Part shown: positions 10,662 to 22,180 of the stretch, in pieces
Layout: each line of letters starts with the position of its first letter
Numbering within the stretch: the first letter of the stretch is position 1
The notes under the pieces: generated by a model
What the model was told of the DNA's origin: nothing
Database searches by the model: none
Seen by the model: the letters and a program-made list of their open reading frames with translations, nothing else
Position numbers and translations under genes: made by a program
NCBI GenBank assembly: GCA_958298945.1
Contig: OY282610.1
Coordinates: forward strand, 34,541,667 to 34,605,666
DNA: 64,000 nt
Source of the DNA: Atherix ibis
Lineage: Eukaryota; Arthropoda; Insecta; Diptera; Athericidae
Direction: 5' to 3'

Positions 10662-11381
10662 GTTTTCGCCTCCTGCTTAGGAGACGGTATAGATGGCATA
10701 TCATTCGCAGACTTGTGATCGCAGATATGAGATTGTCCCAGTTTGCTCGTTCCTCTATAAAACGACTAACATAGACATGTGCAACGCCTGCTTCCACTAG
10801 AATGGGAAGATGATCACTTCCTTCCGGAGACCCATGTAGCTTCCAAGAAAGAAGGCCATACATCCGTGCAGGAATGAAGGTCAAGTCAAGGATAGAGGTT
10901 GAGAATATGGCTCGAGGTGGAAGAGTTGAACCACTCTTCATACATTTTGCCGCGCTTGCAGATGCTTGATGCACTCCAAGAGTGACTATACGCATGAAAA
11001 TTTCCAAGAATTTTGGTATTGGGAGGTAATTGTCTAACTAGACCGAGCCAATCAGCAGCTGAAAAAGAGATGAAGATATTAATCTTGGGAGAGGTATTTA
11101 CGGATATAAGAAGAGCTCAGAGATTGGCGTTTATTGGCATTTGTGAGAAAGGATATCGAAGAGTGGATGAAGAAACCTATACCTTCTCTTTTGTTATTAG
11201 AGGGTTTGTTGTAGAAAAGGGAGCTGTAGTGATAAGATTGTTTGTAGAAGTGGGGAGTGTACTTATCCAGCAGCAGCAGGCTCAAGCCTTCTAGGTTATT
11301 AAGAAAACCATATATATTCCAATGGAGAATCGACAATCCATCGGTTATTTTGACCCGGTTGTTAGTATGATTTTCCGTCAT
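10552..11381 (-). pseudogene. LINE endonuclease domain (frameshifted)
   Basis: LSILHWNIYGFLNNLEGLSL (11381 onward) is the N-terminal block of LINE AP-endonucleases (LQWN...N...L). After frame changes, the stretch below 11007 has STSILDLTFI and GSDHLPILVE, the SDHLPI motif that ends the catalytic domain. The central part is scrambled by stops. In active LINEs this domain nicks target DNA to prime reverse transcription. Confidence 0.6.
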
Positions 11382-11748
11382 AGTGGAAGACAGGTAAGCA
11401 AGATTCTAGATCAGTGAATCCCAGTCTAGAATAGGTTAAAAGGATATTATGGATTGAAATTTGGAAATTAAAAAAGGGACAAGCTAAAGGCAAATTGATT
11501 TTGCCTTGTTTGAGAGTAAAATCACATTTGAGCAAGTAACATTATGTTCCTCTACCGGACTTTGAGCCTGACTTGTGTGACTTAACCCTTTGAGCGAACT
11601 TTAAAAACTATTTTTTTTTTATAGCAATCGATTCATTTGCTGCTATAGACAATGTGTCATCGTCCGGTGGAATACTTGTCGTATTGAATGTTTGTGGGAT
11701 TGTAGCTTTATTGGATTTGGAATTTTGTTGGTGATTTAGAAGAATTGG

Positions 11749-12481
11749 CTAGAGGAAGGGTTGATATATTGGATTTGAAAATCGATGGTTTAGACTGTGG
11801 TACAGTAGTATTTTTTTTCTTTCGTTGTGTGACGATTTGACTTGCAGTTCACGCAGTATTTTATACAGTATACCTCTGATGCTCTGTAATGTTTCTGGAT
11901 GTGACCATTGGGTTAGTATAGATAATATTTGTTCACTTTGAAATTGTGCAATTAGTATGCTGACTTTTGATGGAAGATCGTAGGCATCAAAAGCAAGCGC
12001 TACACTGCCGATAAACTCCATTTGTGGATGAGAAAATCTTTCTTGCGTTCACGACATTGTATTCCGCTAGATTACTTTCCTCATCCGAGTTTCCCAGCCA
12101 TCTACAAGAGATAGGCGCGTTCACCTGATTTAGTAAAGGGGGGAGGCTAAATAGAAGTTTCATACCATCGATATCAATGGGCTTGGGGAATTTCGAAATT
12201 TCGTTGCTGCAGTTCTGGTTTTTGTCATTAGTAATTGCGGGCAAGTTAATAAATTGGTTAATTGGTATTGTTGCGGATCTTTTCTTACATGGATATTGTT
12301 GTTGTTGTTATTAACATTATTTTTATTACCAATATTATTACTATTATTGTCTAATAATCCTCTTCATGTTTATTGGCTCATTGGGGTTGGAGGCAAGAGG
12401 AGGGTCTGGTGGCTCGACGTCCAGAAATCGAGGAACGGTCGAAAACACGTCCGAACCGCTCGAGCATTCGATTCAGTATGA
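11749..12481 (-). pseudogene. LINE ORF1-like remnant
   Basis: Short minus-strand frames upstream of the endonuclease include VFSTVPRFLDVEPPDPPLA near 12440-12390, ISKFPKPIDIDGMKLLFSL (about 12200) and MEFIGSVALAFDAYDLPSKV (12021 onward). I recognise no domain; the call rests on position 5' of the endonuclease and the proline-rich/acidic character often seen in ORF1. The region 12295-12352 is rich in TTG/TTA trinucleotides. Confidence 0.35.
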
Positions 12482-12482
12482 T

Positions 12483-12855
12483 TATTATTTTTAATACATG
12501 GTAAATTGAACTAATCAAACAAAAACAACAGCAAATAAATCGTTTAATTGAATTAATTTAATTATTAAAAACAAAACAAAAACTGTCACATAAGTGCACG
12601 ATAATAATAATAATAAATAATAATAGGCGAGTACAAACATTACATAATATATGCTAATATTAAATGCTAATAAATATTATTTTGAAGACTATCATTAGTC
12701 CAGTCCAAGCAATCCATTATCTCGATATGATAAGATATTCAATGCTTCGTCACTTCTGAAATAAAATTACATTTATAATTTTCTTTTTAATTTTTACAAA
12801 TATCTACAATTACAACATAGATAATAGTGGTAATTCAGATCAAGCGTTAGGTGGA
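12483..12855. other. AT-rich non-coding stretch with (AAT)n
   Basis: It contains AATAATAATAAATAATAAT around 12600-12625 and no gene. Confidence 0.6.
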
Positions 12856-12859
12856 GTAA

Positions 12860-13345
12860 CCATCCATCGAAATTTCTCCTGCTTGTACATTTGTGTATGT
12901 ACATTAAGGCTTAGTATTTTAAGAAATCGCGGGACCAGTGACGCTTGAGTTGTCGATGGGTGCTTCTAGGGAAGAAAGTGTAGGATAACTCTCGAACAAG
13001 GATATTAGTATAATTGGGGAGATGAGAATGGAATTTTCTATAATGAGATCCAGCTACATCACGAACAAATGGGACTTTAAGATCAATTTAACTAAGACTA
13101 TGACGAACATAAAAGAGTATCGAAAATTTTGCGACATGTATTTGATTGGAGGGATTGGATTCGGTGAAAATTGGAAGGCTTAGTGGAGGGTCAGAATTCT
13201 AGTCCGTAAGTCCATATGGGTTTCTGTAGGGCATTATATGAAAGTACTTTTCTATTTCCTAAAGTAAGTTTAAAACGATTGTCTAGAAATCGAAGTAGTT
13301 GACGGTATTGTCTGTTTAGTTCTAGTCTTTTATGTCTTTTGTATA
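12860..13345 (-). pseudogene. Jockey-like LINE RT C-terminal remnant
   Basis: The minus strand, with stops ignored, reads LLRFLDNRFKLTLGNRKVLS, YNALQKPIWTYGLEF, then FHRIQSLQSNTCRKIFDTL. This follows the Jockey/CR1-type block K..IWTYGI.LW...RFQ.K.LR.I.... At least five stops are present. It is a separate, older fragment from the 9338-12481 LINE. Confidence 0.55.
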
Positions 13346-13536
13346 TGGATTGCCTATAATAATTTAACATAATATATGAATAGGTATAAAATAACTTTTT
13401 ACAGTTCCAGGCCAGAATAAAAATGCCACCATTTTTAAAGTTTGTAAAAAGTCAGACATCTTGAAATCGCATTGTAATGTTTTCATTTTAAATAAAAAAA
13501 ATAATATTTTTAATTGGTAGAAAACACACGCCTGAT

Positions 13537-14775
13537 ATATAAGTAAAAAGTAATCCATTATTTTGCCAATAGATGGCTTTAGGAGTCTGTATCTCCCGTT
13601 TTAAAAGTGCGATCGGGTTGCACTAGATGGCGTTAGAAAGATAAGATTTCGTACTTCTCATACAGTTTTGTGATTACTTGACTCAGTATTTTTTTAGCAC
13701 GCGTTACAGATGGACACAAACAAAGAGAAAATACGCTATATTTTACAGTTTTTCTTCGATAAAGGCGAAAACGCAAGCCAGGCAGCTTAAAATGTGAATA
13801 GTGTTTATGGTCCTGATACTGTAACAGTCAATCACGCGCAATTTTGGTTTCGTCGATTCCGTTCCGGTAATTTTGATGTCAAAGATGCACCACGCTCTGG
13901 AAGGCCAATTGTCGAAAATGTCGATAAAATAATGGAAATCGTCGAGACTGTTTCGATTGCCCAGGAGCTAAACATTGCACAAAAAAACGTTTGGACCCAC
14001 TTAAATAAGGCTGGATACAAAAATAAGCTCGATGTATGGGTGCCACACGAGTTATCGCAAAAAAACCTCATGGACCGAATTTCCATCTGCGAATCGCTGC
14101 TGAATCGCAACAATATCGATCCATTTCTGAAGCGGATGGTTACTGGTGATGAAAATTGGGTCACTTACGACGACGTCAAGCGACAACGGTCGTGGTCAAA
14201 TCACGGTCAACCGGTGGTCAAGCCAGGATTGACAGCCCGGAAGGTTTTGCTGTGTGTTTGGTGGGACTGGTAGGGAATCATCTACTATGAGCTGCTCCCC
14301 TACGGCCGAACTCTTAATTCGGACCAATACTGTCAACAATTGGACCGTCTGAAAAAAGCAATCGCCCAGAAGCGGCCAGCTTTGGCCAATAGGAGAGGAA
14401 TTGTGTTCCATCAGGACAACGCCAGGCCGCATACATCGATAGTGACTCGCCAGAAGTTCCGGGACCTTGGTTGGGATGTTCTTATGCATCCACCTTATAG
14501 TCCGGACCTGGCACCAAGTGATTACCACCTCTTCCTGTCTATGACGAATGATTTTGCAGGTGAAAAATTCGCCTCAAGAGAAGATTGTGAAAATCGACTA
14601 TCCCAGTTTTTTGCCAATAGGGACGAGGGTTTCTATGAGAGAGGCATTATGAAATTACCTCCAAAATGGCAACAAGTTATCGAACAAAACGACCTTAATC
14701 GTATCATTCTATCTATGCTAAATAAAACCTTCAATTTAATGCAAAAATAATGGATTTCTGTTTACTACACCTTAT
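13537..14775 (+). mobile_element. Mariner element, copy 1
   Basis: The right inverted terminal repeat ends with TTTACTACACCTTATA (14761-14776). The left one begins near 13537 and has lost the matching GGTGTA. Roughly 1.24 kb, the usual mariner size. The copy at 18698-19937 is the same family in opposite orientation, with long stretches nearly identical. Confidence 0.85.
13710..14750 (+). pseudogene. Mariner transposase, copy 1 (two stops)
   Basis: One frame from ATG 13710 (MDTNKEKIRYILQFFFDKG) runs to 14750 with stops only at 13788-13790 and at 14271-14273 (WWDW then stop where WKGI is expected). It has the helix-turn-helix region FRSGNFDVKDAPRSGRP, VTGDENWVTY (first D), VFHQDNARPHTS (second D) and HPPYSPDLAPSDYHLF (third D): a DD34D mariner catalytic set. 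An 18-bp deletion removes six residues after MEIVE relative to copy 2. A small deletion near the 3' end replaces the usual NGAYLT terminus. Cut-and-paste function is lost in this copy. Confidence 0.85.
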
Positions 14776-14776
14776 A

Positions 14777-15984
14777 TTCTGAAACTACCTGACTTATATG
14801 TATGTGCCGATGATTATGAAAGTGGTCTTGGCTAAGTTATATATTCAAGAGAATATTTTTATAAGTTTGTATAGTAAATTTTTTTAATGTTTGTGAAATT
14901 TTGTGGGTAGATTATAAGCAAATATAATTGCTTAGATAATTTTCAAATTAAACAGAATGTCTTCAGTGACTTGTATTACTAAAAAATAATGGAATAAAAA
15001 TTGTAAACTAAAATTATTCATTTACTTATTCATCATCTTCGGAAATACTTCTGGTAAATTGGAGGAATTTAAGTTAGTAAATCGGAAATATTGTATTTGT
15101 CAATTTCTTTTCTGCTATTAGTTAAATCATTGTATATACAATAATTTAAGTTTTTTTTTTCGGCTTTACCTTTTTTTCGGCCTTTTTTCGGAGTTTTTAG
15201 TAAATCACAATTTATCATGTATCTTTGCGAGGAAAATCAAAATTTGTAAGTTGAATTCCGTATAAAAATACTTTCCTCTATATCCATTCATAAACGTTTG
15301 TTTCATTATTTTCCCTACTTTTGTCCATACACATTTATATCGGGACTCATATAAGTTCGATCTGGAATTTTTATGTTACCTTCATTTGATTATTTGAGAT
15401 GACCCGGCCAATTTCCAAGGATTGTTAATCGTCTATCAAATATATGAAAGATATCTAAGAAAAAAATTTAGAACTTTAATTGAATAATTATTTAATAAAA
15501 TAAATCTTACCTTAATCGCTATCTGATAACATTGTAGTAAAATAATGAATTGGTTTTTTTCATAAATAGAAAATTCACAAGACCACTGTCGAACGATTCA
15601 ATTTTTACTATTCTGCAAATATTGCTTCAGATAATCATCTGGAGCAGATTTGAAATTATCATAATTGTTTCGTATTGGTTTTTCTCTCAAATGTTTATTT
15701 TAAAAATCGTTCCTAAAGATAAATGTCTAAGCAGCAAATTTAATTGAAGTGAATAAATAATATTAAAGCACGTTTGTAATGTCAATGCGATATTTTAGCT
15801 CCAACTACAAAAATCAAGTGATTATCTCATATACGTAGCTGATCGAAAATGTTTCCATAATTGATAATGCTGTGGTCCCGACAAATTTATTAGCTATCTA
15901 AGACTTCATAAAAATTGCAACAGACAAATTTTATAACAAAGATCCATTGATGTTTATCTATATATCTCTTTTTAATAACAGTAT
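14777..15984. other. AT-rich non-coding stretch
   Basis: No domain, repeat terminus or RNA gene recognised. Confidence 0.55.
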
Positions 15985-16260
15985 TATAGAAGGAATAGAG
16001 TAGGATAATTGAGAATGAAACTTTTTATAACGAGAAACGCACAAATCATAAACGAAGGGAACATTTAGTTATAAATATAGATTTTAGATTGAAGGATTTT
16101 GATGCCAGAGATATTAGAATGCTTAATAAAAATCAGAAATTCAATACCGTAAGTCTAAATTGGTTTTAAAATTGTGTTGTAAATTATAAGTTCGTTTTTT
16201 AATATCAATTAATGATAGGTTGTCGAGTAGTCTAGGTACGTAGTTGATAACGTTTGTTAG
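15985..16260 (-). pseudogene. LINE RT scrap similar to 12860-13345
   Basis: The minus strand reads LKKRTYNLQHNFKTNLDLRY after allowing one frame, resembling the block before WTYGIELW, and downstream sequence aligns loosely with the plus-strand text of 13000-13330 (shared phrases such as GTAGGATAA and CCGTAAGTC). Badly decayed. Confidence 0.35.
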
Positions 16261-16685
16261 GTTGAAGTCTTTTTAATTTTGTGTTAGAAAACCAAGTAAG
16301 TCATTTGTTTAGGTTCAGCTCTATAGAGATAATATTGCCATTAGGTTATATAAAGAGGACGATTTTTGAAGAGGGTGAAGGTAACATGCACTCCTCTTAT
16401 CTGAGACCAGTCTTGGAGTATTTTGATATGGGATTGTGTGTTTCTGGAAGCTGTTTAGATATTTGGATGCGAAGTACTACCTTGAGGCAAACTAGCATTA
16501 ACACAGCTATTAGGTTGTCAAGAAAGTAATTTCGTTTTTTTCCCAACAGAGTACTTAATTGTATTTTTTCACAAGCAACTTCACACATGAGCAATATAAT
16601 CATATGTATTTTGACAGCTGACATAGCAAGGCTTACTCATTCGATTGATTCTGCACAGTAGTTTTTGGTTGATACCCTTTTAAAT

Positions 16686-17337
16686 ATGGAAAGTGAAGTG
16701 AAAAACAGGATTTTCGGCATATTTTACGTTTTTTACTATAGAAAAGATAAAAATGCTGTTCAAGCAAGAAAAAATTATCCGATGTCTATGGAGAAGATAT
16801 GTTAAGTGAGCGCCAGTGCCAAAACTGGTTTACAGTATTTCGATCCGGCAATTTTGATCTCGAAGATGCACCACGTTCAGGAAGGCCATTAATTGATGTA
16901 AACCGGGGAATAACAACTCGTGAGATCGCTGAGAGATTAAATTGATCGAATTCGACCGTTTATGATCAGTTTTATCTCAAAGTCATCTTCTTACGGGAAA
17001 AAATTTGTGCCGTCATATTGACGTTTGTGATTTGCTTCTCAAACGCCAAGAAAATGATTCATTTTTGAAGCTTATCATCACTGTGGACGGGAAATGGGTT
17101 GTCTACAACAATGTTAGTCGCAAAAGATCCTGGAGTAAAAAAGATGAGCCGTCTCAAAGCACTTCGAAAGTCAATATTCATGAAAAAAAGGTTATGCTAT
17201 CTGTTTGGTGGGATTTCAAAGGAATCGTTTATTTTGAGCTTCTACCGAGTAACACAACAATCAATTCTGAAGTGTACTGTCATCAGTTGGACAAATTGAA
17301 TGATTCACTTAAAGAAAAAAGCCCAATAAATAAACTA
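16686..17337 (+). pseudogene. Mariner transposase fragment, copy 3
   Basis: From ATG 16686: MESEVKNRIFGIFYVFYYRK, a frameshift, then LSERQCQNWFTVFRSGNFDL, EDAPRSGRPLI and ITTREIAERLN, a stop, then (17005-17337) VDGKWVVYNNVSRKRSWSKK, KVMLSVWWDFKGIVYFELLP and YCHQLDKLNDSLKEK. The first catalytic region survives (VDGKWV, normally GDEKW), but everything from the second aspartate on is deleted. It belongs to a mariner lineage different from copies 1 and 2. Confidence 0.75.
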
Positions 17338-17396
17338 TTGGGTTGTTTGGAAAGTAATTTCGTAATGAAACGAAATTACTTTCTTGACAACCCAAT
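17338..17396. repeat. 59-bp palindrome made of two mariner ends
   Basis: A direct-orientation end (17338-17363, TTGGGTTGTTTGGAAAG...) is followed after four bases by its inverse (17368-17396). The arms can pair over about 26 bases with few mismatches. Confidence 0.75.
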
Positions 17397-17499
17397 ACTT
17401 GGAAATAACGTTGGAAGAGATACAGATTCCTCTCGAATTAATTATAGCTCTACGCGATTAATGTATAAATAGAAAATAGAAAGAACCAAATCGAATGTT

Positions 17500-18690
17500 A
17501 ATATAGTACACAACCGAACTTTATATTTAAATCATACAACATGCAGCGCCATCTACATTAAAAAGATACATTCAACCTCTTTCAAACGCACCTAAATTCA
17601 TGTTAATCGGATGACAGATGAGAAAGTTACAGCCATTTTTATAAAAGAAAAAGTGTGCCAATGTTACAAAACAAAAATGGAACAAAGAGCAAATAAAAAA
17701 TGTTGTGTTAAACTTGAAAAAAAATTCATACTCAAGTTTATACGTGGTTTACACGATTTAAAAATGGTCGTGAGGATTTAAATGACGACCTAAGGCCAGG
17801 TCGTCCAGAAGCTAGTAATCGTGCTGAATTGGTGGAAAAAGTCCGTGAAATCATTGGTATTGATGCAAATTTGACTTACTACGAGAATGTTGGCCGAGGA
17901 ATTAAATACGAGTAAAAACACTATTTGGAGGATTTTAACTGAAGATTTGGGTAAAAGAAAGGCTTGTGCTCGTTTTGTTCCACATGAATTAAATGAAGAC
18001 CAAAAAATCGCTCGTGTGGAACATTGCAGACATTGTTGAAACTGCTTAAAACGGTCCAGACTTTCTTGATTCGATCATAACTGGTGATGGATGAGTCATG
18101 GTGCTTTAAATGTAACCCTGAAACTAAGCGTCAATCTGCTGAATTGAAGTCCAAAGGCGAGCCAAAACCAAAAAAATTGCGTTTTTAGAAGTCTCGAATC
18201 AAGACAATGTTGATTACTTTTTATGATTCGAAGGGTATTGTCCACAAGGAATTTATTCCAGAAGGTCGAACTGTTAATGGAGAATACTATTTAGGCGTTT
18301 TAGATCGTTTGTGGGAAAGAATTGGTCGTGTTGGACCTGAATATCCAGCACCTCACGATAATGCACCACCACCTCACAAGACCAAAAAATTGAACGAATT
18401 TTTGATGAAAAAACGGATTTCTCTCATCAACCACCCTCCGTTATTCGCCTGATCTATCACCATGTGACTATTTTCTATTTCCAAAACTGAAAACCAAGAT
18501 GAAAGGAGCATTTTATGATGATATCCCAGCCATTCAAGCAGTCGTAGCTGAGGTGCTAAAGAACATTCCTATAAATGACATAAAAAAATCTATGCATGCG
18601 CTGGTTGATCGTTCCAAACGTTGTATTGAGTCTAATGGAATCTATTTTGAATAAATAATAACTTTCAAAGATAATATTATGTGTATTTTA
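17500..18690 (+). mobile_element. Mariner element, copy 4 (approximate ends)
   Basis: The transposase remnant (17677-18654) and flanking untranslated sequence fit a full-length mariner of another lineage. I could not place the terminal repeats exactly. It abuts mariner copy 2 on the right. Confidence 0.55.
17677..18654 (+). pseudogene. Mariner transposase, copy 4 (heavily frameshifted)
   Basis: ATG 17677 starts MEQRANKKCCVKLEKKF. Later frames give LGKRKACARFVPHELNEDQK, TMLITFYDSKGIVHKEFIPE, GRTVNGEYYLGVLDRLWERI, then APHDNAPPPHKTKKLNEFL (second catalytic D in HDNAP), with PPSVIRLIYHHVTIFYFQN-like remains of the third-D region, and a natural end at TAA 18652-18654. These blocks match mariner transposases of the type with HDNAPAH and HHEFVPEGQTVN. 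More than five frame changes or stops are present. Confidence 0.7.
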
Positions 18691-18697
18691 TTATATA

Positions 18698-19937
18698 TAA
18701 GGTGTAGTAAAAAGAAATCTATTATTTCTGCATTAAATTGAAGGTTTTATTTAGCATAGATAGAATGACACGATTTAGGTCAAATATGCACCGTTTTGTT
18801 CGATAACTTGTTGCCATTTTGGAGGTAATTTCATAATGCCTCTCTCATAGAAACCCTCGTCCCTATTGGCAAAAAACTGGGACAGTCGGTTTTCACAATC
18901 TTCTCTTGAGGCGAATTTTTCACCTGCAAAATCATTCTTCATAGACAGGAAGAGGTGGTAATCACTTGGTGCCAGGTCCGGACTATAAGGTGGATGCATA
19001 AGAACATCCCAACCAAGGTCCCGGAACTTCTGGCGAGTCACTATCGATGTATGCGGCCTGGCGTTGTCCTGATGGAACACAATTCCTCTCCTATTGGCCA
19101 AAGCTGGCCGCTTGTGGGCGATTGCTTCTTTCAGATGGTCCAATTGTTGACAGTATAGGTCCGAATTAAGAGTTCGGCCGTAGGGGAGCAGCTCATAGTA
19201 GATGATTCCCTGCCAGAACAACACACAGCAAAACCTTCCTGGCTGTCAATCCTGGCTTGACCACCGTTTGCGCCGGGTGACCGCGATTTGACCACAACCG
19301 TTATCGCTTGACGTTGTCGTAAGTGACCCACTTTTCATCACCAGTAACCATCCGCTTCAGAAATGGATCAATATTGTTGCGATTCAGCAGCGATTCGCAG
19401 ATGGAAATTCGGTCCATGAGGTTTTTTTTGCGATAACTCGTGTGGCACCCATACATCGAGCTTCTTTTTGTATCCAGCCTTCTTTAAGTGGTTCCAAACG
19501 GTTTTTTGTGCAATGTTTAGCTCCTGGGCAATCGAAACAGTGCTTACGTGACGGTCGGACTCGACGATTTCCATTATTTTATCGACATTTTCGACAATTG
19601 GCCTTACAGAGCGTGGTGCATCTTTGACATCAAAATTACCGGAACGGTACAGTATCAGGACCATAAACACTATTCACATTTTCAGATGCCTGGCTTGCGT
19701 TTTCGCCTTTATCGAAGAAAAACTGTAAAATATAGCGTATTTTCTCTTTGTTCGTGTCCATCTTTGACGCGTGCTAAAAAAATACTGAGTCAAGTAATCA
19801 CAAAACTGTATGAGAAGTACGAAATCTTATCTTTCTAACGCCATCTAGTGCAACCCGATCGCACTTTTACAACGGGAGATACAGACTCCTAAAGCCATCT
19901 ATTGGCAAAATAATGGATTACTTTTTACTACACCTTA
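18698..19937 (-). mobile_element. Mariner element, copy 2
   Basis: Terminal repeats TAAGGTGTAGTAAAAAG (18698 onward) and CTTTTTACTACACCTTA (ending 19937) face each other. The internal sequence is nearly identical to copy 1 read from the other strand, including non-coding ends such as the 60 bases around 19800-19910 and 13565-13690. With copy 1 it forms a large inverted repeat with about 3.9 kb between the arms. Confidence 0.85.
18775..19761 (-). pseudogene. Mariner transposase, copy 2 (frameshifted)
   Basis: It starts at ATG 19761 (MDTNKEK). A roughly 35-bp deletion removes the TVNHAQFWF section and shifts the frame, another shift occurs after HELSQKK (about 19415), and a third near 19225. 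The C-terminal 149 codons (19224-18775) are open: YYELLPYGRTLNSDLYCQQL, VFHQDNARPHTS, YSPDLAPSDYHLFLSMK, ending NGAYLT. It keeps the SDRHVS residues that copy 1 has lost, so the two copies carry different defects. Confidence 0.85.
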
Positions 19938-19960
19938 TATCTAAAAAGTTCGGTTATTTT

Positions 19961-20040
19961 ACAATACTTACCCAAAAATTATTCTCCACAACTGTTATAA
20001 ACAATACTTACCCAAAAATTATTCTCCACAACTTTTCTTT
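19961..20040. repeat. 40-bp tandem duplication
   Basis: ACAATACTTACCCAAAAATT and the next bases through CACAACT occur at 19961 and again at 20001, two copies back to back just outside mariner copy 2. Confidence 0.9.
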
Positions 20041-22150
20041 ACGATATTCCTTTTCATTTGTTTATTACCAGTTTTTTTTTAAAAGTTTTTTTGCATATGT
20101 AGAGAGGGAGAGAGAAACAGAGATAGGGGAAGTTTATTAGGCAACTTTTACAATGAAATGAAAATATCGTCAATTTTTTTTATTTTTTTTTTATTAATCA
20201 AATTGCTTTTATTTAATTATATTTGTTCGATTTTTTTTTTTAATTTTTTTTATAATATTTATATATATATATATATTATTAAATAGTTACTCTAATAATT
20301 ATGAACAATTTTGAGTTGCTAAATTGTAACAGATCTTTTCGAAAAAAGAAAAATAATATTCTCATATTATAATAAATAACAATAATAAATATTATTATTT
20401 TTCATTTTTATATTTTACTTGTATTAATTATTTGAACTAAATTTTATTCCTTTTCATTTTTATTTAATAACATAATTAATGAAGTTATTTCTTTGAATTG
20501 TTACTAAATTTATATAAATTTGTCCACACATTGATCTAATTTAAATTGCTGTTTTTATTTATTATTTATAATATTATTTCAATTAATATAGCTAATTATT
20601 TTTTTCTGATTTATTGAATAATTGTTCTCATTTTTTTTTATTTTATTTTTTTTTAAAAATAGTTATTTATAATATATTTTCATAATGACAGCCATACAAG
20701 GATAATATATGTATATAATCAATTTATTCTAAAAATTTATTCATTTATTATGTATTTTACTATAAAATTTTTTATTTATCATTATTAATTATTATTATTG
20801 ATAATAATAATAAATATTATTAATTTTATTCCGTTAGCTTATTAGTTTGCTATTTATCTATACATACATTCACAATTCTATTATACATAGAAGAAAATTA
20901 TTTTGTTTTATGACTTTTTCTTTTATTAAGTAAGACTTTTCTAATATTATTATTATTTTTTGTAACATGAATACTTTAATTCGATTATTTCTTTGTCATT
21001 TCAATATACAAAAATTTCAATTATAATCTATACATTAACCTAAAATATAATATACATTAATAGTAAGTGTGCTTAGAAAATATAAGAAAAGAAAGATTCA
21101 TAACTTATGAATTTCTCTAAATAATTACGTTCAATCCAATCATAATGATAATATTTTAATAATTTCTTATTTTCCTTACTATTACTAATTATTATCGATT
21201 CTCCTCAGAACTAACATATAAGATATTAAAAATTAATACTTATAATAATAACCATTTGAATCGGACAATTAATTCTCAGTCGTGAGATTACAAATTATTG
21301 AAATAAAAATTAAATACTAATAAAAATACAATTACATTGAACAAATCATAATAATTCAAACATCAAATTTAAATACAAAACATAAAATCATATCACGTCC
21401 ATAATAATAACTAAATATAATAATAATAATAATTTATTTATTATCATTATTATTACTATTATCTTTACAGATTTGTTTCCATATTATTGATACAATTAAA
21501 ACTACTAACCACAATACAGTACACATTTGCGCTTAGAGACCGATTTTTCTGACTAAAAATAAATTATTTAAAATTTTTTTTTTGTTCATTTTTTTTTTAA
21601 TATTTTATAACAATACAAAAAAGCTTTAGTCTGTTTTTTTTTTCTTTAAAGTAAGTCTATTTTTCATGTTGTTTTATTAAATCTTATATAATTATTTTTG
21701 TTTTAGTTAATTTCGTTAATTTTTGTTAATTTTTGTTATATTTTTTTTTTTTTTTTTTACTGAAAAATTGTAAAATTTTTTTAATATAGCATATTTTAAT
21801 GCCATATACTGTTTAAGTATAATATAAGCCTAAGTATCTATTAATATTTTTTTAAGTTATACTATTTAAGATTTTGTTCTGTTTGTAGCGGTATATAAAT
21901 ATTAGTAGAGAGAGTTTTTGCTTATATAACAAACAAACAAACAAACAAACCAAAAATTAAAGAGCGAGCGGCAGTCTCTTTTGTCAGTTACAGTAAGTGT
22001 CCGATTTATGCAGAGTCGTGTTATGCGGATTCATAGATGCGTGGTTTCTTAGAAGAGAATAAGAGAACTCTGAGATTCGTTTTTTGATTGCCAGATAGCC
22101 TTGCCAGTGTACGCGTGTATGTACTCGTATGTGGCAAAAGCGAAGATAAT
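20041..22150. other. 2.1-kb extremely AT-rich gene desert
   Basis: Homopolymeric A/T, TA dinucleotides (20258-20275), and an (AAAC)n microsatellite at 21928-21950. No coding signal on either strand. The short GC-richer patch at 21960-22020 shows nothing I can name. Confidence 0.6.
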
Positions 22151-22180
22151 ATTGGGTGTATGCAAAAGTTTAGACCGTAA
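22151..22180. repeat. Mariner terminal repeat left of the minisatellite
   Basis: ATTGGGTGTATGCAAAAGTT begins at 22151 and matches the inverse of the right end at 23866-23897 (ACTTTTGTATACACCCAAT) better than the copy at 22684 does. Confidence 0.65.

Larger units (their letters stand above)
9338..12481 (-). mobile_element. Decayed LINE (I/Jockey-like), antisense
   Basis: Reading leftwards on the minus strand gives an ORF1-like part (12481-11749), an apurinic-type endonuclease (11381-10680), the linker between endonuclease and RT (10661-10111) and an RT (about 10060-9338). The order is that of a standard two-ORF LINE. Every domain carries frameshifts or stops. No poly(A) tail or target duplication was found. 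The C-terminal piece at 6343-6600 could be its missing tail. Confidence 0.65.
16510..17396 (+). mobile_element. Mariner element, internally deleted (copy 3)
   Basis: The left terminal repeat starts TTAGGTTGTCAAGAAAGT at 16510 and its inverse ends TTTCTTGACAACCCAAT at 17396. The interior holds the N-terminal two thirds of a transposase and then stops abruptly at an extra terminal-repeat copy (17338-17363). Total 887 bp, shorter than a full mariner. Confidence 0.75.

Noticed and set aside
16281..16529. 82-codon frame with a weak LINE-like phrase (LRPVLEY)
   Set aside because: Similarity is limited to a few residues, and the frame runs into a mariner terminal repeat.
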